A stretch of DNA of 64,000 bases from Sphingosinicella sp. CPCC 101087 (GTDB lineage: Bacteria; Pseudomonadota; Alphaproteobacteria; Sphingomonadales; Sphingomonadaceae), in the NCBI RefSeq assembly GCF_004151485.1, contig NZ_SBFF01000013.1:121260-185259 (forward strand), in the 5' to 3' direction. Position 1 is the stretch's first letter. Each line of letters begins with the position of its first letter. This document shows positions 26,960 to 35,456 of this stretch, piece after piece. Made by a program: the position numbers and the translations under genes. The notes below the pieces were generated by a model. The model made no database searches. It saw only the letters and a list, made by a program, of their open reading frames with translations, and was not told where the DNA came from.

Positions 26960-27738
26960 CGCCACCCCGCATCGATGAAATATTCGTGCCCGGTCACGAG
27001 CCGCGCATCGTCCGAAGCCAGGAACATTACCATCGCCGCGATATCCTCGGGAAGGAGGCGGCCCTTCAGGCTTTGCGCCTCGACGATCTCCGCCTCGCCC
27101 TGCGGCGTGTACCATTTGAGCTGGCGCGGCGTGCGGACGTTGCCCGGCACGACGCAGGTGACGCGGATTCCGTCCGGTCCGAGCTCTCGTGCCAAGGCGC
27201 GGGTAAGGCCTTCGATCGCCGCTTTCGCCGTCTGGTACAAAGCGAGGTCGGTGATTCCGAGATGCCAGGAAATCGATCCCAGATTGACGATCACGCCCTG
27301 CCCCCGCTCCCGCATTCCCGGGATCACCGCCTGCGAGCAGAAGAACTGGTGCTTCAGGTTCACGTTGAAGCGGTCGTTCCAATAGGCTTCGTCGACCTGC
27401 TCGAGCGTATGGCGATCGTCATTGGCGGCGTTGTTGACGAGGATGTCGAAAGGCCCGCGTTCCTCTATCTCACCGGCGATCGCGCTCTTGATCGCCGGAA
27501 CTTCAGTAAGATCGACATGGCGGTAGCGAAGACCATTGTCGCGAGCGTTGGAGAGCCGCTCCACGAGCGAATTGGACGCCTGGTCGGAGATGTCGAAGAA
27601 GGTGACGTCCGCTCCCTGGCGCACGAATCCCTCGACGATTCCGGCACCGATTCCGGAGCCGCCCCCGGTCACGAGCACGCGCCTGCCGGACAGGCTCGGA
27701 TAGAGAGCGCGCCGCTCGGGCGGGATGGGGTAATCCAC
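26956..27738 (-). CDS. xylB: D-xylose 1-dehydrogenase (SDR family)
   Basis: A 260-residue short-chain dehydrogenase that would oxidise D-xylose to xylonolactone with NAD. It has the Rossmann motif TGGGSGIGAGI, the NNAAND segment, the catalytic Ser in VNLGSISWHLG and YxxxK in LYQTAKAAIEG. Several stretches are as I recall them from Caulobacter XylB (EGLTRALARELGPDGIRVTC, KWYTPQGEAEIVEAQ, GHEYFIDAGWR), which supports xylose over other sugars. The next gene upstream ends 5 bases away. Confidence 0.94.
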   Translation of the reverse strand: MDYPIPPERRALYPSLSGRRVLVTGGGSGIGAGIVEGFVRQGADVTFFDISDQASNSLVERLSNARDNGLRYRHVDLTEVPAIKSAIAGEIEERGPFDILVNNAANDDRHTLEQVDEAYWNDRFNVNLKHQFFCSQAVIPGMRERGQGVIVNLGSISWHLGITDLALYQTAKAAIEGLTRALARELGPDGIRVTCVVPGNVRTPRQLKWYTPQGEAEIVEAQSLKGRLLPEDIAAMVMFLASDDARLVTGHEYFIDAGWR

Positions 27739-27743
27739 CTGGG

Positions 27744-29183
27744 TCAGCCTCCGATGTAGACCGTCTTGATCTGGGTATAATATTCGACCGCGGCGAAGCC
27801 CTGTTCGCGCGGGCCGTAGCTCGACTTTCGAGAGCCGCCGAACGGCACATGATAATCGACTCCCGCGGTCGGCAGGTTCACCATCACCATGCCGGCGCGC
27901 ACGTTGCGTCGATAATGACGGGCATGCTTCAGCGAATTGGTGATGATGCCGGCGGAGAGGCCGAACTGGCCGCGATTGGCGACTTCCAGCGCCTCGTCGT
28001 AATCGCGGACGCGGACGGTGCTGACGACGGGGCCGAACACCTCTTCATTGTTGATCCGCATGTCGGGCGCGGTATCGGCGATCACCGCCGGCGACATGTA
28101 GAAGCCGGGCGTCGGCAGCTTCAGCAACTCGCCGCCGGTGAGCAGTCGTCCGCCTTCCTTGGTGGCGATCTCGACATAGCTCAAATTTTGATCGAGCTGG
28201 GTCTGGTTCACCGCGGGGCCGATCTGGGTGGAGGGATCGAGCGCGTCGCCGACCTTCAGCGCACGGGCGCGTTCCGCCAGCGCCTCGACGAAGCGGTCGT
28301 GAATGCCTTCGGTGACGATCACCCGCGACGAAGCGGTGCAGCGCTGGCCGGTTCCAAAGAAGGCGCCGTCGATCGCGCAGGTGACCGCGCGATCGAGATC
28401 GGCATCGTCGAGGACGACCAGGGGATTCTTGCCGCCCATTTCGAGCTGGACCCTGGCCTGACGCTTCACCGCCGCCTCGGCGACCTTGCCGCCGACGAAT
28501 TGCGAGCCGGTGAAGGAGATGCCGTCGACCTCGGGATGGTCGACGATCGCGGCACCGACGCCGCCCTCGCCGAGCACCATGTTGAACACCCCGGCCGGCG
28601 CGCCGGCTTCATGGATGATTTCGGCGAGCGCCCAGGCGATGGCTGGGGTCGGATTGGCCGGCTTCAGCACGACCGTATTGCCGAAAGCGAGCGCCGGCGC
28701 CGTCTTCCAGGCCGGAATGGCGATGGGGAAGTTCCAGGGCGTGATGAGGCCGAAGACGCCGATCGGCTCGCGATGGGTCTCGACGTCGATCGCCGGTCGG
28801 GTCGAAGGCAAAGTCTGGCCGTGGCGGCGCAGCGCCTCTCCGGCGAAATATTTGAAGATCCGCGCGGCGCGCATCACCTCGCCGGTGCCCTCCGGAACGG
28901 TCTTGCCTTCCTCGCGCGACAGCAGCTCTCCCAGTTCCCGGGCCCGCGCCATGATCGTCGAGCCCACCTTGTCGAGCAGATCCGACCGGACCTCGGGCGA
29001 CGCGTCGGCCCAGGCCGGGAAGGCCGCACGCGCCGCCTTCGCCGCGGCATCGACCTCGTCCTTGCCGCCGGCCGGAAAGCGGGCGACGATCTCGTCGGTG
29101 TTCGAGGGATTGATGCTTGCGTGCGGCGTGTCCGCCGTCACCTTCTCGCCGTTGATGAAATGCGTGAGGTTCTGAGTCATCAT
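27744..29183 (-). CDS. xylA: Alpha-ketoglutarate semialdehyde dehydrogenase
   Basis: A 479-residue aldehyde dehydrogenase with the catalytic Cys in [19 protein letters not shown], the general-base Glu in [15 protein letters not shown], and the cofactor region [20 protein letters not shown] and [14 protein letters not shown]. In the Weimberg pathway it oxidises 2-oxoglutarate semialdehyde to 2-oxoglutarate. The name xylA here follows the Caulobacter xylXABCD usage and does not mean xylose isomerase. The ATG at 29183 overlaps the upstream stop (ATGA); a second ATG is at 29180. Confidence 0.93.
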   Translation of the reverse strand: MMTQNLTHFINGEKVTADTPHASINPSNTDEIVARFPAGGKDEVDAAAKAARAAFPAWADASPEVRSDLLDKVGSTIMARARELGELLSREEGKTVPEGTGEVMRAARIFKYFAGEALRRHGQTLPSTRPAIDVETHREPIGVFGLITPWNFPIAIPAWKTAPALAFGNTVVLKPANPTPAIAWALAEIIHEAGAPAGVFNMVLGEGGVGAAIVDHPEVDGISFTGSQFVGGKVAEAAVKRQARVQLEMGGKNPLVVLDDADLDRAVTCAIDGAFFGTGQRCTASSRVIVTEGIHDRFVEALAERARALKVGDALDPSTQIGPAVNQTQLDQNLSYVEIATKEGGRLLTGGELLKLPTPGFYMSPAVIADTAPDMRINNEEVFGPVVSTVRVRDYDEALEVANRGQFGLSAGIITNSLKHARHYRRNVRAGMVMVNLPTAGVDYHVPFGGSRKSSYGPREQGFAAVEYYTQIKTVYIGG

Positions 29184-30385
29184 TCCTGTCCCTGCTGCGC
29201 CGCCCCCGCGGCTTCCTGTCCCTGCTGCGCCGCCCCCGCGGCGATGAGGCCCCGCCCAGCCAGATTGGAGATGAGGTCGCGCACGCCGAAGCGCCAGGGC
29301 GCGGCGGCCTTCGAGGTGGCGACCCGATTGACGAGCGTGCCGAGCCGCGGGGAGGAAATTCGGACCACGTCGCCGACCTTGTGGGTGAAGCCGCGGCCGG
29401 GCTCGTCACGATCCTGGATCGGCGCGAAAAGCGTCCCGAGGAACAAGGCGAAGCCGTCCGGATAGTGATGCTCGCTCATCGCCTGTCGGACCAGCTCCTC
29501 CGGATCGCGGCTGATCTCACGCATCGAGCTGATGCCGTCCAGTCGATAGCCTTCCGGACCGTCTATCGCCAGCGCGACCTCGGCCGCGCGAACGTCGTCC
29601 AGCGTGAAGCGGTCGTCGAACAGGCGGATGAACGGACCGATCGCGCAGGACGCATTATTGTCCTTGGCCTTGCTGAGCAGCAAGGCGCTGCGGCCTTCGA
29701 AATCGCGGAGATTGACGTCGTTGCCCAAGGTTGCGCCTCGCGGGCGGCCGCGGCTGTCGACCGCCAGCACCACCTCGGGCTCCGGATTGTTCCAGCTCGA
29801 ATCGGAGCGAACCCCGACCTCGGCGCCCCAGCCGACGCTGGCGAGGACGGCGGTCTTGGTGAAGATCTCGGCGTCCGGCCCGATCGCCACTTCGAGATAT
29901 TGCGACCACATGCCGTCCTCGATCAGCGCGGCCTTCAGGCTCGCCGCCTCCGGGGAGCCGGGGACGACCGAGCGAATACCGGCCCCGATACGCGCCTCGA
30001 GCCGCTCGCGGACTGCCGCAGCGGCATCCATGTCGCCGCGCGCCGCCTCCTCGATCACCCGCTCGAGCGCCGAGACGGCGAACGTCACGCCCGCGGCCTT
30101 CACCACCTGAAGGTCGATCGGCGACAGCAGGAAGGGCGATGCCGGATCCTGGGCGGCAGCGCGGGCCAGCAGCGCCTCGACACCGAACAGCACCGGCCCG
30201 GAAACCGAGGCGGGCGCGTCGAGATCGAGCAGGTGGGCTATGGTCGGCGCCGCGCGCGATACGTCCTCGACCGCGCCGTCGCGCACGACGACGGGCGTCG
30301 GGCCCTCGCCCAGGTCGACGCGCCCGACCAGGATCGCCTCGCCGGAATCGTCCGGCAGCATCGCTTCCGAAGAAAGGGCTTCCAA
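29180..30385 (-). CDS. xylX: 2-keto-3-deoxy-D-xylonate dehydratase (FAH superfamily)
   Basis: A 401-residue fumarylacetoacetate hydrolase-fold enzyme that would convert 2-keto-3-deoxyxylonate to 2-oxoglutarate semialdehyde. It is close to Caulobacter XylX: ILVGRVDLGEGPTPVVVRDG, DLQVVKAAGVTFAVSALERV, WSQYLEVAIGPDAEIFTK, NDVNLRDFEGRSALLLSKAK and DNNASCAIGPF. The start is uncertain: TTG at 30385 has GGAG upstream and fits the family's N terminus; ATG at 30361 has a poorly spaced site. The C terminus carries a tandem [10 protein letters not shown] duplication. It heads the xylXABC transcript behind an operator. Confidence 0.92.
   Translation of the reverse strand: MEALSSEAMLPDDSGEAILVGRVDLGEGPTPVVVRDGAVEDVSRAAPTIAHLLDLDAPASVSGPVLFGVEALLARAAAQDPASPFLLSPIDLQVVKAAGVTFAVSALERVIEEAARGDMDAAAAVRERLEARIGAGIRSVVPGSPEAASLKAALIEDGMWSQYLEVAIGPDAEIFTKTAVLASVGWGAEVGVRSDSSWNNPEPEVVLAVDSRGRPRGATLGNDVNLRDFEGRSALLLSKAKDNNASCAIGPFIRLFDDRFTLDDVRAAEVALAIDGPEGYRLDGISSMREISRDPEELVRQAMSEHHYPDGFALFLGTLFAPIQDRDEPGRGFTHKVGDVVRISSPRLGTLVNRVATSKAAAPWRFGVRDLISNLAGRGLIAAGAAQQGQEAAGAAQQGQE
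29183..29242. repeat. Perfect 30-bp tandem duplication in the xylX 3' end
   Basis: Two identical 30-bp units (29183-29212 and 29213-29242) lie head to tail and encode [10 protein letters not shown] twice as the last 20 residues of the keto-deoxyxylonate dehydratase. The unit is 10 codons, so the frame is kept. The first copy ends exactly at the xylA start. Confidence 0.9.
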
Positions 30386-30413
30386 GCCGCTCCGTCCCCT
30401 ACGTCCCGCTTCT

Positions 30414-30429
30414 GTGTTAGCGCTCACAT
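30414..30429. promoter_or_regulatory. LacI-type operator upstream of xylXABC
   Basis: GTGTTAGCGCTCACAT differs from the two ATGGTAGCGCTCACAT copies at only two positions and contains TGTTAGCGCT, the left half of the ideal site. It lies 28 bases upstream of the TTG start (53 from the alternative ATG) of the four-gene Weimberg operon. Confidence 0.82.
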
Positions 30430-30605
30430 CAACGCTGGCCGCCGCGCTGTCAAGCACGGTTTCGGGACCGAAATCAGTCGATCGGAGGTCGAAACGCTCG
30501 CTGCTGGGAGCCCGCGGCTCGCTCGGCAGGCACAAGGAAGCGGGGTAGGCCACTCCCGATCGGGCAGCACAGATCCGCTCGCCCGGATCAGGCGCCACCG
30601 CGCCG

Positions 30606-31622
30606 TCAGCCAATCTCGACGGCGCATCCCTGCTCGGCACTTTGCCTCGCCGCCTCGATGATTGCGAGGCCCAGGCGCGCATCGGCCGGCTCGATCGGGA
30701 CCGGCGCTCCCTCGGCAATGGCGGCGGCAACGCGGCGGTAATATTCGGGATAAAGGCCCCCTAGGGTGGGGATGCGCTCGCAGCCGCCGTCCGGCAAGGT
30801 TATGATCCCGTGCAGACGCTGCGGCTCCTCGCCATAGCCGGGCTCATCGGGCCGAAGGCCGGTTTTGAGCTGGTCCTCCTGGGGGTCGATCCCGAATTTC
30901 ACCAAGCTGCCGCCCTTGGCATACAGCGCGAAGCGCGGCCGCGGCGCGGCGACGAGGGTGGACGCCGAGAGGATCACGCGGCGGGGGCCATAATGAAAGG
31001 TCAGCGCGAAATAATCGTCGACGGCCGCACCGGAGCGCTGGACCGCAAGGTCGCCGGAGATCCGCTCCGGAGCCCCGAACAGGACAAGGGCCTGGTCGAT
31101 GAGGTGCGAGCCGAGATCGTAGAGCAGCCCGGTACCTTCGGCGGCCTCGTCCTTCCAGCCGGGACGAAGAGCGAGCCGGAAACGGTCCCAATGCATCTCG
31201 CATAGCATCACCTCCCCGATCCGCCCTGAGGCAAGCAGCTCGCGGACGGTGAGGAAGTCTCCGTCCCAGCGGCGATTGTGGAAGACCGTGAGCCGCCGGT
31301 CGCGTTCGTGCGCGAGCGCGATCAACCGGTCGGCCTGCTCCGCGCTGGCCGCGAACGGCTTGTCGACGACGACATGCTTGCCCGCCTCCAGCGCCGCCAT
31401 GGCAAGCGGGAAATGGCTCGCATTCGGCGTGGAGATGACGATGAGGTCGATCGCCGGATCGGCGATAAGCGCCTGCGGATCGGATACGGCCCTGAGGCCT
31501 TCGGGAACGGCGCGTCGGGTGGCGACGGCCTCCAGCGAAAGAAGCGGGCAGCTCCGGATCAACGGCGCGTGGAAGACCGCGCCGCCCAGGCCGTAGCCGA
31601 TCAGGCCGGTCCTGATCGTCAC
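30606..31622 (-). CDS. Gfo/Idh/MocA family oxidoreductase
   Basis: A 338-residue NAD(P)-dependent sugar or polyol dehydrogenase. The N-terminal Rossmann domain has GLIGYGLGGAVFHAPLI, the cofactor-binding IVISTPNASHFPLAMAALEA and the active-site Lys in KHVVVDKPFA. The C-terminal domain includes YDLGSHLIDQALVLFG with the usual His. Relatives act on inositols, glucosides or xylose derivatives; the substrate here is not evident. It is 15 bases downstream of the glucokinase gene and is the last gene of the GH3-MFS-LacI-glk unit. Confidence 0.9.
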   Translation of the reverse strand: MTIRTGLIGYGLGGAVFHAPLIRSCPLLSLEAVATRRAVPEGLRAVSDPQALIADPAIDLIVISTPNASHFPLAMAALEAGKHVVVDKPFAASAEQADRLIALAHERDRRLTVFHNRRWDGDFLTVRELLASGRIGEVMLCEMHWDRFRLALRPGWKDEAAEGTGLLYDLGSHLIDQALVLFGAPERISGDLAVQRSGAAVDDYFALTFHYGPRRVILSASTLVAAPRPRFALYAKGGSLVKFGIDPQEDQLKTGLRPDEPGYGEEPQRLHGIITLPDGGCERIPTLGGLYPEYYRRVAAAIAEGAPVPIEPADARLGLAIIEAARQSAEQGCAVEIG

Positions 31623-31637
31623 GACCGCATCAGCGCT

Positions 31638-32630
31638 TCAGGACCCGCCGAGGCGGCTGCGCAGCGCCGCGGCGGCACCGACCAGGCCGAGCGCCGGTTC
31701 CTCGACGAGCATGGCCGGCACCCTGGCAAGCTCCGCACCGAAGCGGCCCTTGTCGTCGAACCGACGCCGGAAGCCGCCCGAAAGGAGCTCATCCCGGAGC
31801 GGCCGGAGCATTCCGCCGGCGAGGTAGACGCCCTGCCAGGCGCCGAACATCAAGGCGACATTCCCGGCAAAGCTTCCGAGCACTTCGCAGAAGATCCGGA
31901 TCGCCTCGGCCGCCAGTGGATCCTCGCTCTTTCGCTCGGTGACGGCCTCCGGAGTCGCCGCGGCCTCGCCGCCGCCGATCGCGCGATAGATGTTGAGCAG
32001 GCCGGCGCCGCAAACCAGCCTTTCGTAGGAAACCCGGTGGTGGCGCCGCTTGAGCCAGGCGAGGATCCGCTCTTCCTCGTCATTGACCGGCGCGAAGTCG
32101 GCATGGCCGCCCTCGCTCGAGAAGACGGTGACGCCGCCGTCCGAAACGCTGATGGCGCTGACGCCGAGGCCGGTTCCGGGTCCGACCACCGCCTGCATGC
32201 CCGGCCGCACGCCGTCCGTCGCGGGTTCGCCGAGGCGCGTGAGCCGGGCCGGATCGATCTCGACGATACCCCAGCTGTTGGCGGCGAAATCGTTGATGGC
32301 GAACAGTTCGTCGAAGCCGAGCTGGCGACGCGTGGCCGCGACCGAGAATATCCAGGGGCAGTTGGTGACCTTGACCTCGTCACGGTTGGCCGGCGCCGCG
32401 ACGGCGATCATTCCCGCTTTCACCCTGCCCTGCGGCGCGACCTCGGCAAGATAGGCGACGGCGGCATCGGGAAGATTCGGGAAATCGGCGGTTCGCCAGC
32501 TGCGCGGTTCGATCGCAGGGCCCCGGTGGTCGAGCGGCGCGAGCGCGAAGCGCGCGTTGGTGCCCCCGATGTCGGCGACCAGCGCCAGGTCGCCCAAAGC
32601 CTGCCGAGCCGTCGCGGCCGCCGTCGGCAC
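31638..32630 (-). CDS. glk: Glucokinase (Glk family)
   Basis: A 330-residue bacterial glucokinase (PF02685 type). It has the phosphate-binding ADIGGTNARFALAPLD, the sugar-site FAINDFAANSWGI, GPGTGLGVSAISV, SSEGGHADFAPVNDEEERIL and the C-terminal YLAGGMLRPLRDEL. It would phosphorylate glucose released by the GH3 enzyme of the same unit. The GTG at 32630 follows GGAAGGA and gives a normal N terminus; GTG at 32714 or ATG at 32675 would add a disordered leader without better ribosome sites. Confidence 0.9.
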   Translation of the reverse strand: MPTAAATARQALGDLALVADIGGTNARFALAPLDHRGPAIEPRSWRTADFPNLPDAAVAYLAEVAPQGRVKAGMIAVAAPANRDEVKVTNCPWIFSVAATRRQLGFDELFAINDFAANSWGIVEIDPARLTRLGEPATDGVRPGMQAVVGPGTGLGVSAISVSDGGVTVFSSEGGHADFAPVNDEEERILAWLKRRHHRVSYERLVCGAGLLNIYRAIGGGEAAATPEAVTERKSEDPLAAEAIRIFCEVLGSFAGNVALMFGAWQGVYLAGGMLRPLRDELLSGGFRRRFDDKGRFGAELARVPAMLVEEPALGLVGAAAALRSRLGGS

Positions 32631-32753
32631 GCATGGCTGTCCTTCCGGAGACTGGATCAAGCCGGAACCCGTCATTCCCCCGATGGGTCCATCTTCGTCG
32701 CGACCATTGCTCACGGGTCGGCTACATCGACAACGGACAGGAGTGTCAACCGC

Positions 32754-33767
32754 TCAGGTGGCGGCCCTCGCGGTCGAGGCGCGCTTCTTCAGGTCGTGCC
32801 CGACCCAGGTGACGGGTGGAACCTGCACGCCCCTGACCAGATCGATGAGCAGGCCGGTCGCACGATGCGCCATGTCGTAGACGGGTTGGTGGACGGTCGT
32901 CAGGGTCGGCCAGACGATGCCGGCAAGCTCGGTATCGTCGAAGCCGGCCACGGAGAGCTCCGACGGGACGGCGACGCCGCATTCGTGCGCAGCGAGAATG
33001 ACTCCGGCCGCCATGTCGTCGTTGCCGGCAAAGATGGCGGTGGGTCGGTCCGGCCGCTCCAGCAGCCGGTGAGCGGCCTCGCGGCCGGAAGGCGCGGTGT
33101 TGAAACCCTGCTCGCGTGGCGCGGCCTCGGCATCGAGGCCGGCGGCGGCCAGCGCCGCGCGCCAGCCTTGCTCGCGCAGCCGGCTCGACGAATGGCCGGG
33201 ATGGCCGGCGACGAAGCCGATGCGGCGATGACCGAGGCCGAGCAGATGTTCGGTCATCTCGCGGGCGGCGGCGCGATCGTCCATCATCACGGCGGGAGCG
33301 CCCTCTCCCGCCCCTTCGGGGGCGATGAGCACGAAGGGCAATCCACGACGACGCAGCGCCTCCACGAGCTGAGAATCGGCCGACAAAGGCGGCGTGACGA
33401 CGAGACCGTCGACATGCGTTTGCGCCACCATCGCAAGAATCTCGCCGATCCTCTGCTCGCCGTCGCCGCCGCACGCTTGGATGAGGAGGCGCAGTCCGCT
33501 CTCCCGGCAGCGCGCGATCGCCCCGCTCTGGACCGCGTAGACATAGTTCGCACTGGGATTTTCGTAGACGAGGCCGAGCTGGTTGGAGCGGCGGCCGGCG
33601 AGGCTGCGCGCCGGCAGGCTCGGCTGGTAGTTGAGCGCGGCCATGGCCTCGCGCACCCGGCGCCGGGTGTCGGCCCGGACGCTCGGCTCGTCGTTGAGGA
33701 CCCGGGAAACGGTCTTGATCGAAACGCCGGCCAAAGCGGCAACGTGGTCAATGGTCTTTCGCGTCAT
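32754..33767 (-). CDS. LacI family repressor (second copy)
   Basis: A 337-residue LacI/GalR regulator with helix-turn-helix IDHVAALAGVSIKTVSRVLN (residues 6-25), hinge YQPSLPARSLAGRRS and sensor domain (GLVYENPSANYVYAVQSGAI, IFAGNDDMAAGVILAAHECG, SVAGFDDTELAGIVWPTLT). The recognition helix (IKTVSRV) differs from that of the regulator at 21424 (AMTVSRV), which fits a different operator; the palindrome at 38029 heading its own unit is the likely target. It lies 12 bases downstream of the MFS permease. Confidence 0.9.
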   Translation of the reverse strand: MTRKTIDHVAALAGVSIKTVSRVLNDEPSVRADTRRRVREAMAALNYQPSLPARSLAGRRSNQLGLVYENPSANYVYAVQSGAIARCRESGLRLLIQACGGDGEQRIGEILAMVAQTHVDGLVVTPPLSADSQLVEALRRRGLPFVLIAPEGAGEGAPAVMMDDRAAAREMTEHLLGLGHRRIGFVAGHPGHSSSRLREQGWRAALAAAGLDAEAAPREQGFNTAPSGREAAHRLLERPDRPTAIFAGNDDMAAGVILAAHECGVAVPSELSVAGFDDTELAGIVWPTLTTVHQPVYDMAHRATGLLIDLVRGVQVPPVTWVGHDLKKRASTARAAT

Positions 33768-33779
33768 CGAGGTTCCAAA

Positions 33780-35339
33780 CTAGAGGGCTTCCAGCTCGCG
33801 CAAGGATCGGCCGCGAGTCTCCCGTCCGGCATAAGCGACGAGCAGCGCCGACACGCCCATGGGCGCGAGCAGCGCCAGGGCCGCACCCCCCAGCGTCGGG
33901 ATCAGCCCGACGAGGGCGAAGCCCTGCACGGCGACTCCCCCGAATTTGCTGCTGCCGGCGATCAGGCCGGTGGCACGGCCGCGTATGCCGAGCGGGTAAT
34001 TTTCGGCGGAATAAGGCAGCAGGACGGCGATCATGCCGTTCGTTCCGACGATGAGCATGGCGATGACGGCGACCAGTACCGGCGGCCAGGAAAGGACCGA
34101 GGCGGGAAGCAGCGCGCCGACCAGCCCGCCGAAAGTGAGCAGGATCGTGCCCACCAGGGTCCATTTGCTGCTCCACCGGCTGTAGAACCAGGCGGCGAGC
34201 ATGATCGTCGGCAGCGCGACGAGGGCCGAGCTGGCGAGGATGCCGCTGGCCAGCTCCGCGCTGTAGCCGCGCGCCTGAAGATCCGCCGGAAGCCAGAGCA
34301 GAAGGCCGAAATTGACGAAGCTCCACGACAAAGCGGCGATGGTCAGCGCCGCGGTCAACCGGCCGTGGCGCCGGGCCGCCACCGGTGCATCGTCGGGCGC
34401 CGGCGGGCGGGCGCGTGGAACGATGCCGAACCTCCGCTCCATCTGCTCGAGCTCGGCGGCGCGGCCCTGCTCGGCGAGGAAACGCGGCGATTCCGGAATC
34501 AGACGGGCGAGCATCAGGAGGATGATGCCGGTGGGAAAGCCCTGCAGCCAGAGGCTGCGCCACCCGAAGAGCGGCTCGAAGGCGTGGGCGGCGGCGCTGG
34601 CGGCGAGATAGCCGCCGACCAGGCCGGTGCCGCCGACCAGGACCAGCACCCAGCTGCGGTGGCGCGGCGGCATGACCTCCGCGAGCAAGGTGTAGACGAC
34701 GGGGAGCATGCCGCCGGCCGAGCAGCCCATCAGGAAGCACATGAGCAGGTTCAGCTCGAAAAGGGGCATGGCGCCGCAAATGGCCGTCGACACGAACAAT
34801 ATGGTCGAAAGCAGGATCGACACGCGCCGTCCATAGACGTCGGCGAGCCAGCCCCAGACGAACGAGCCGATCGTCGTGCCGATCAGCGCGACGAACGGGA
34901 GCAGCGCGGTGGTCGAGAAGGCCAGGCCATATTCCCGGCTCATCCCCGGCAGGACGAAGCCGAGCGTGGCGGGCTTCATCACGTCGATGACGAGGCCGAA
35001 CGTCAGGACGAGCAGGACCCCGGCATGCCAGCGGCCGAGCGGCGTGCCGTCCGGCGCTTCGTAGCTGGTGCCGGCATGGGCGCCGTGCGGAGAACGCGCT
35101 TTGGGCAAGGCGCCGTAAATGGCGGCCGGGACCCCGAGGACGATCAGCGCCATCCCGATCCACATGCCGGTATCCATCGGCATACCGACGAGACGGTTGT
35201 CCATGTGGTGCGCCATGGCGAGCATCGGCAAGTGAAGGAGCACCCCCACCCCGATCGCGGCGCACCCGCCCCAGAAGATCGGGGCGCGCTCCCCGATGAT
35301 CGGCACTCCTGGCGCGGGCGGGCTGCTCATGACGTCCAT
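33780..35339 (-). CDS. MFS permease with two extra N-terminal helices
   Basis: A 519-residue transporter. The 12-helix MFS core starts near residue 100 (AGVLLVLTFGLVIDVMKPAT) and shows WGWLADVYGRRVSILLST and PESPRFLAEQGRAAELEQM motifs, resembling the metabolite/sugar proton symporters. Before it are two additional predicted helices (residues 22-43, PIFWGGCAAIGVGVLLHLPM, and 58-78, MWIGMALIVLGVPAAIYGA), making 14. It sits between a GH3 gene and LacI in one transcription unit, so an oligosaccharide or glucose is the likely substrate. ATG at 35330 is an alternative start. Confidence 0.88.
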   Translation of the reverse strand: MDVMSSPPAPGVPIIGERAPIFWGGCAAIGVGVLLHLPMLAMAHHMDNRLVGMPMDTGMWIGMALIVLGVPAAIYGALPKARSPHGAHAGTSYEAPDGTPLGRWHAGVLLVLTFGLVIDVMKPATLGFVLPGMSREYGLAFSTTALLPFVALIGTTIGSFVWGWLADVYGRRVSILLSTILFVSTAICGAMPLFELNLLMCFLMGCSAGGMLPVVYTLLAEVMPPRHRSWVLVLVGGTGLVGGYLAASAAAHAFEPLFGWRSLWLQGFPTGIILLMLARLIPESPRFLAEQGRAAELEQMERRFGIVPRARPPAPDDAPVAARRHGRLTAALTIAALSWSFVNFGLLLWLPADLQARGYSAELASGILASSALVALPTIMLAAWFYSRWSSKWTLVGTILLTFGGLVGALLPASVLSWPPVLVAVIAMLIVGTNGMIAVLLPYSAENYPLGIRGRATGLIAGSSKFGGVAVQGFALVGLIPTLGGAALALLAPMGVSALLVAYAGRETRGRSLRELEAL

Positions 35340-35456
35340 CTATGCCGGCGCGGATGCCCACGACAGCCGGTTCAACGTGCCGCCCGCAGCGCGTCCGCGC
35401 TTCGATGTCTCACCGCGGCACGCGCCGCGGACAGCGCCGACCGGCCGCCGCGGCGC

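Noticed and set aside
30386..30730. Extension of the xylX frame to 30730
   Set aside because: It would overlap the Gfo/Idh gene on the same strand and run through the operator at 30414; the family N terminus begins near 30385.
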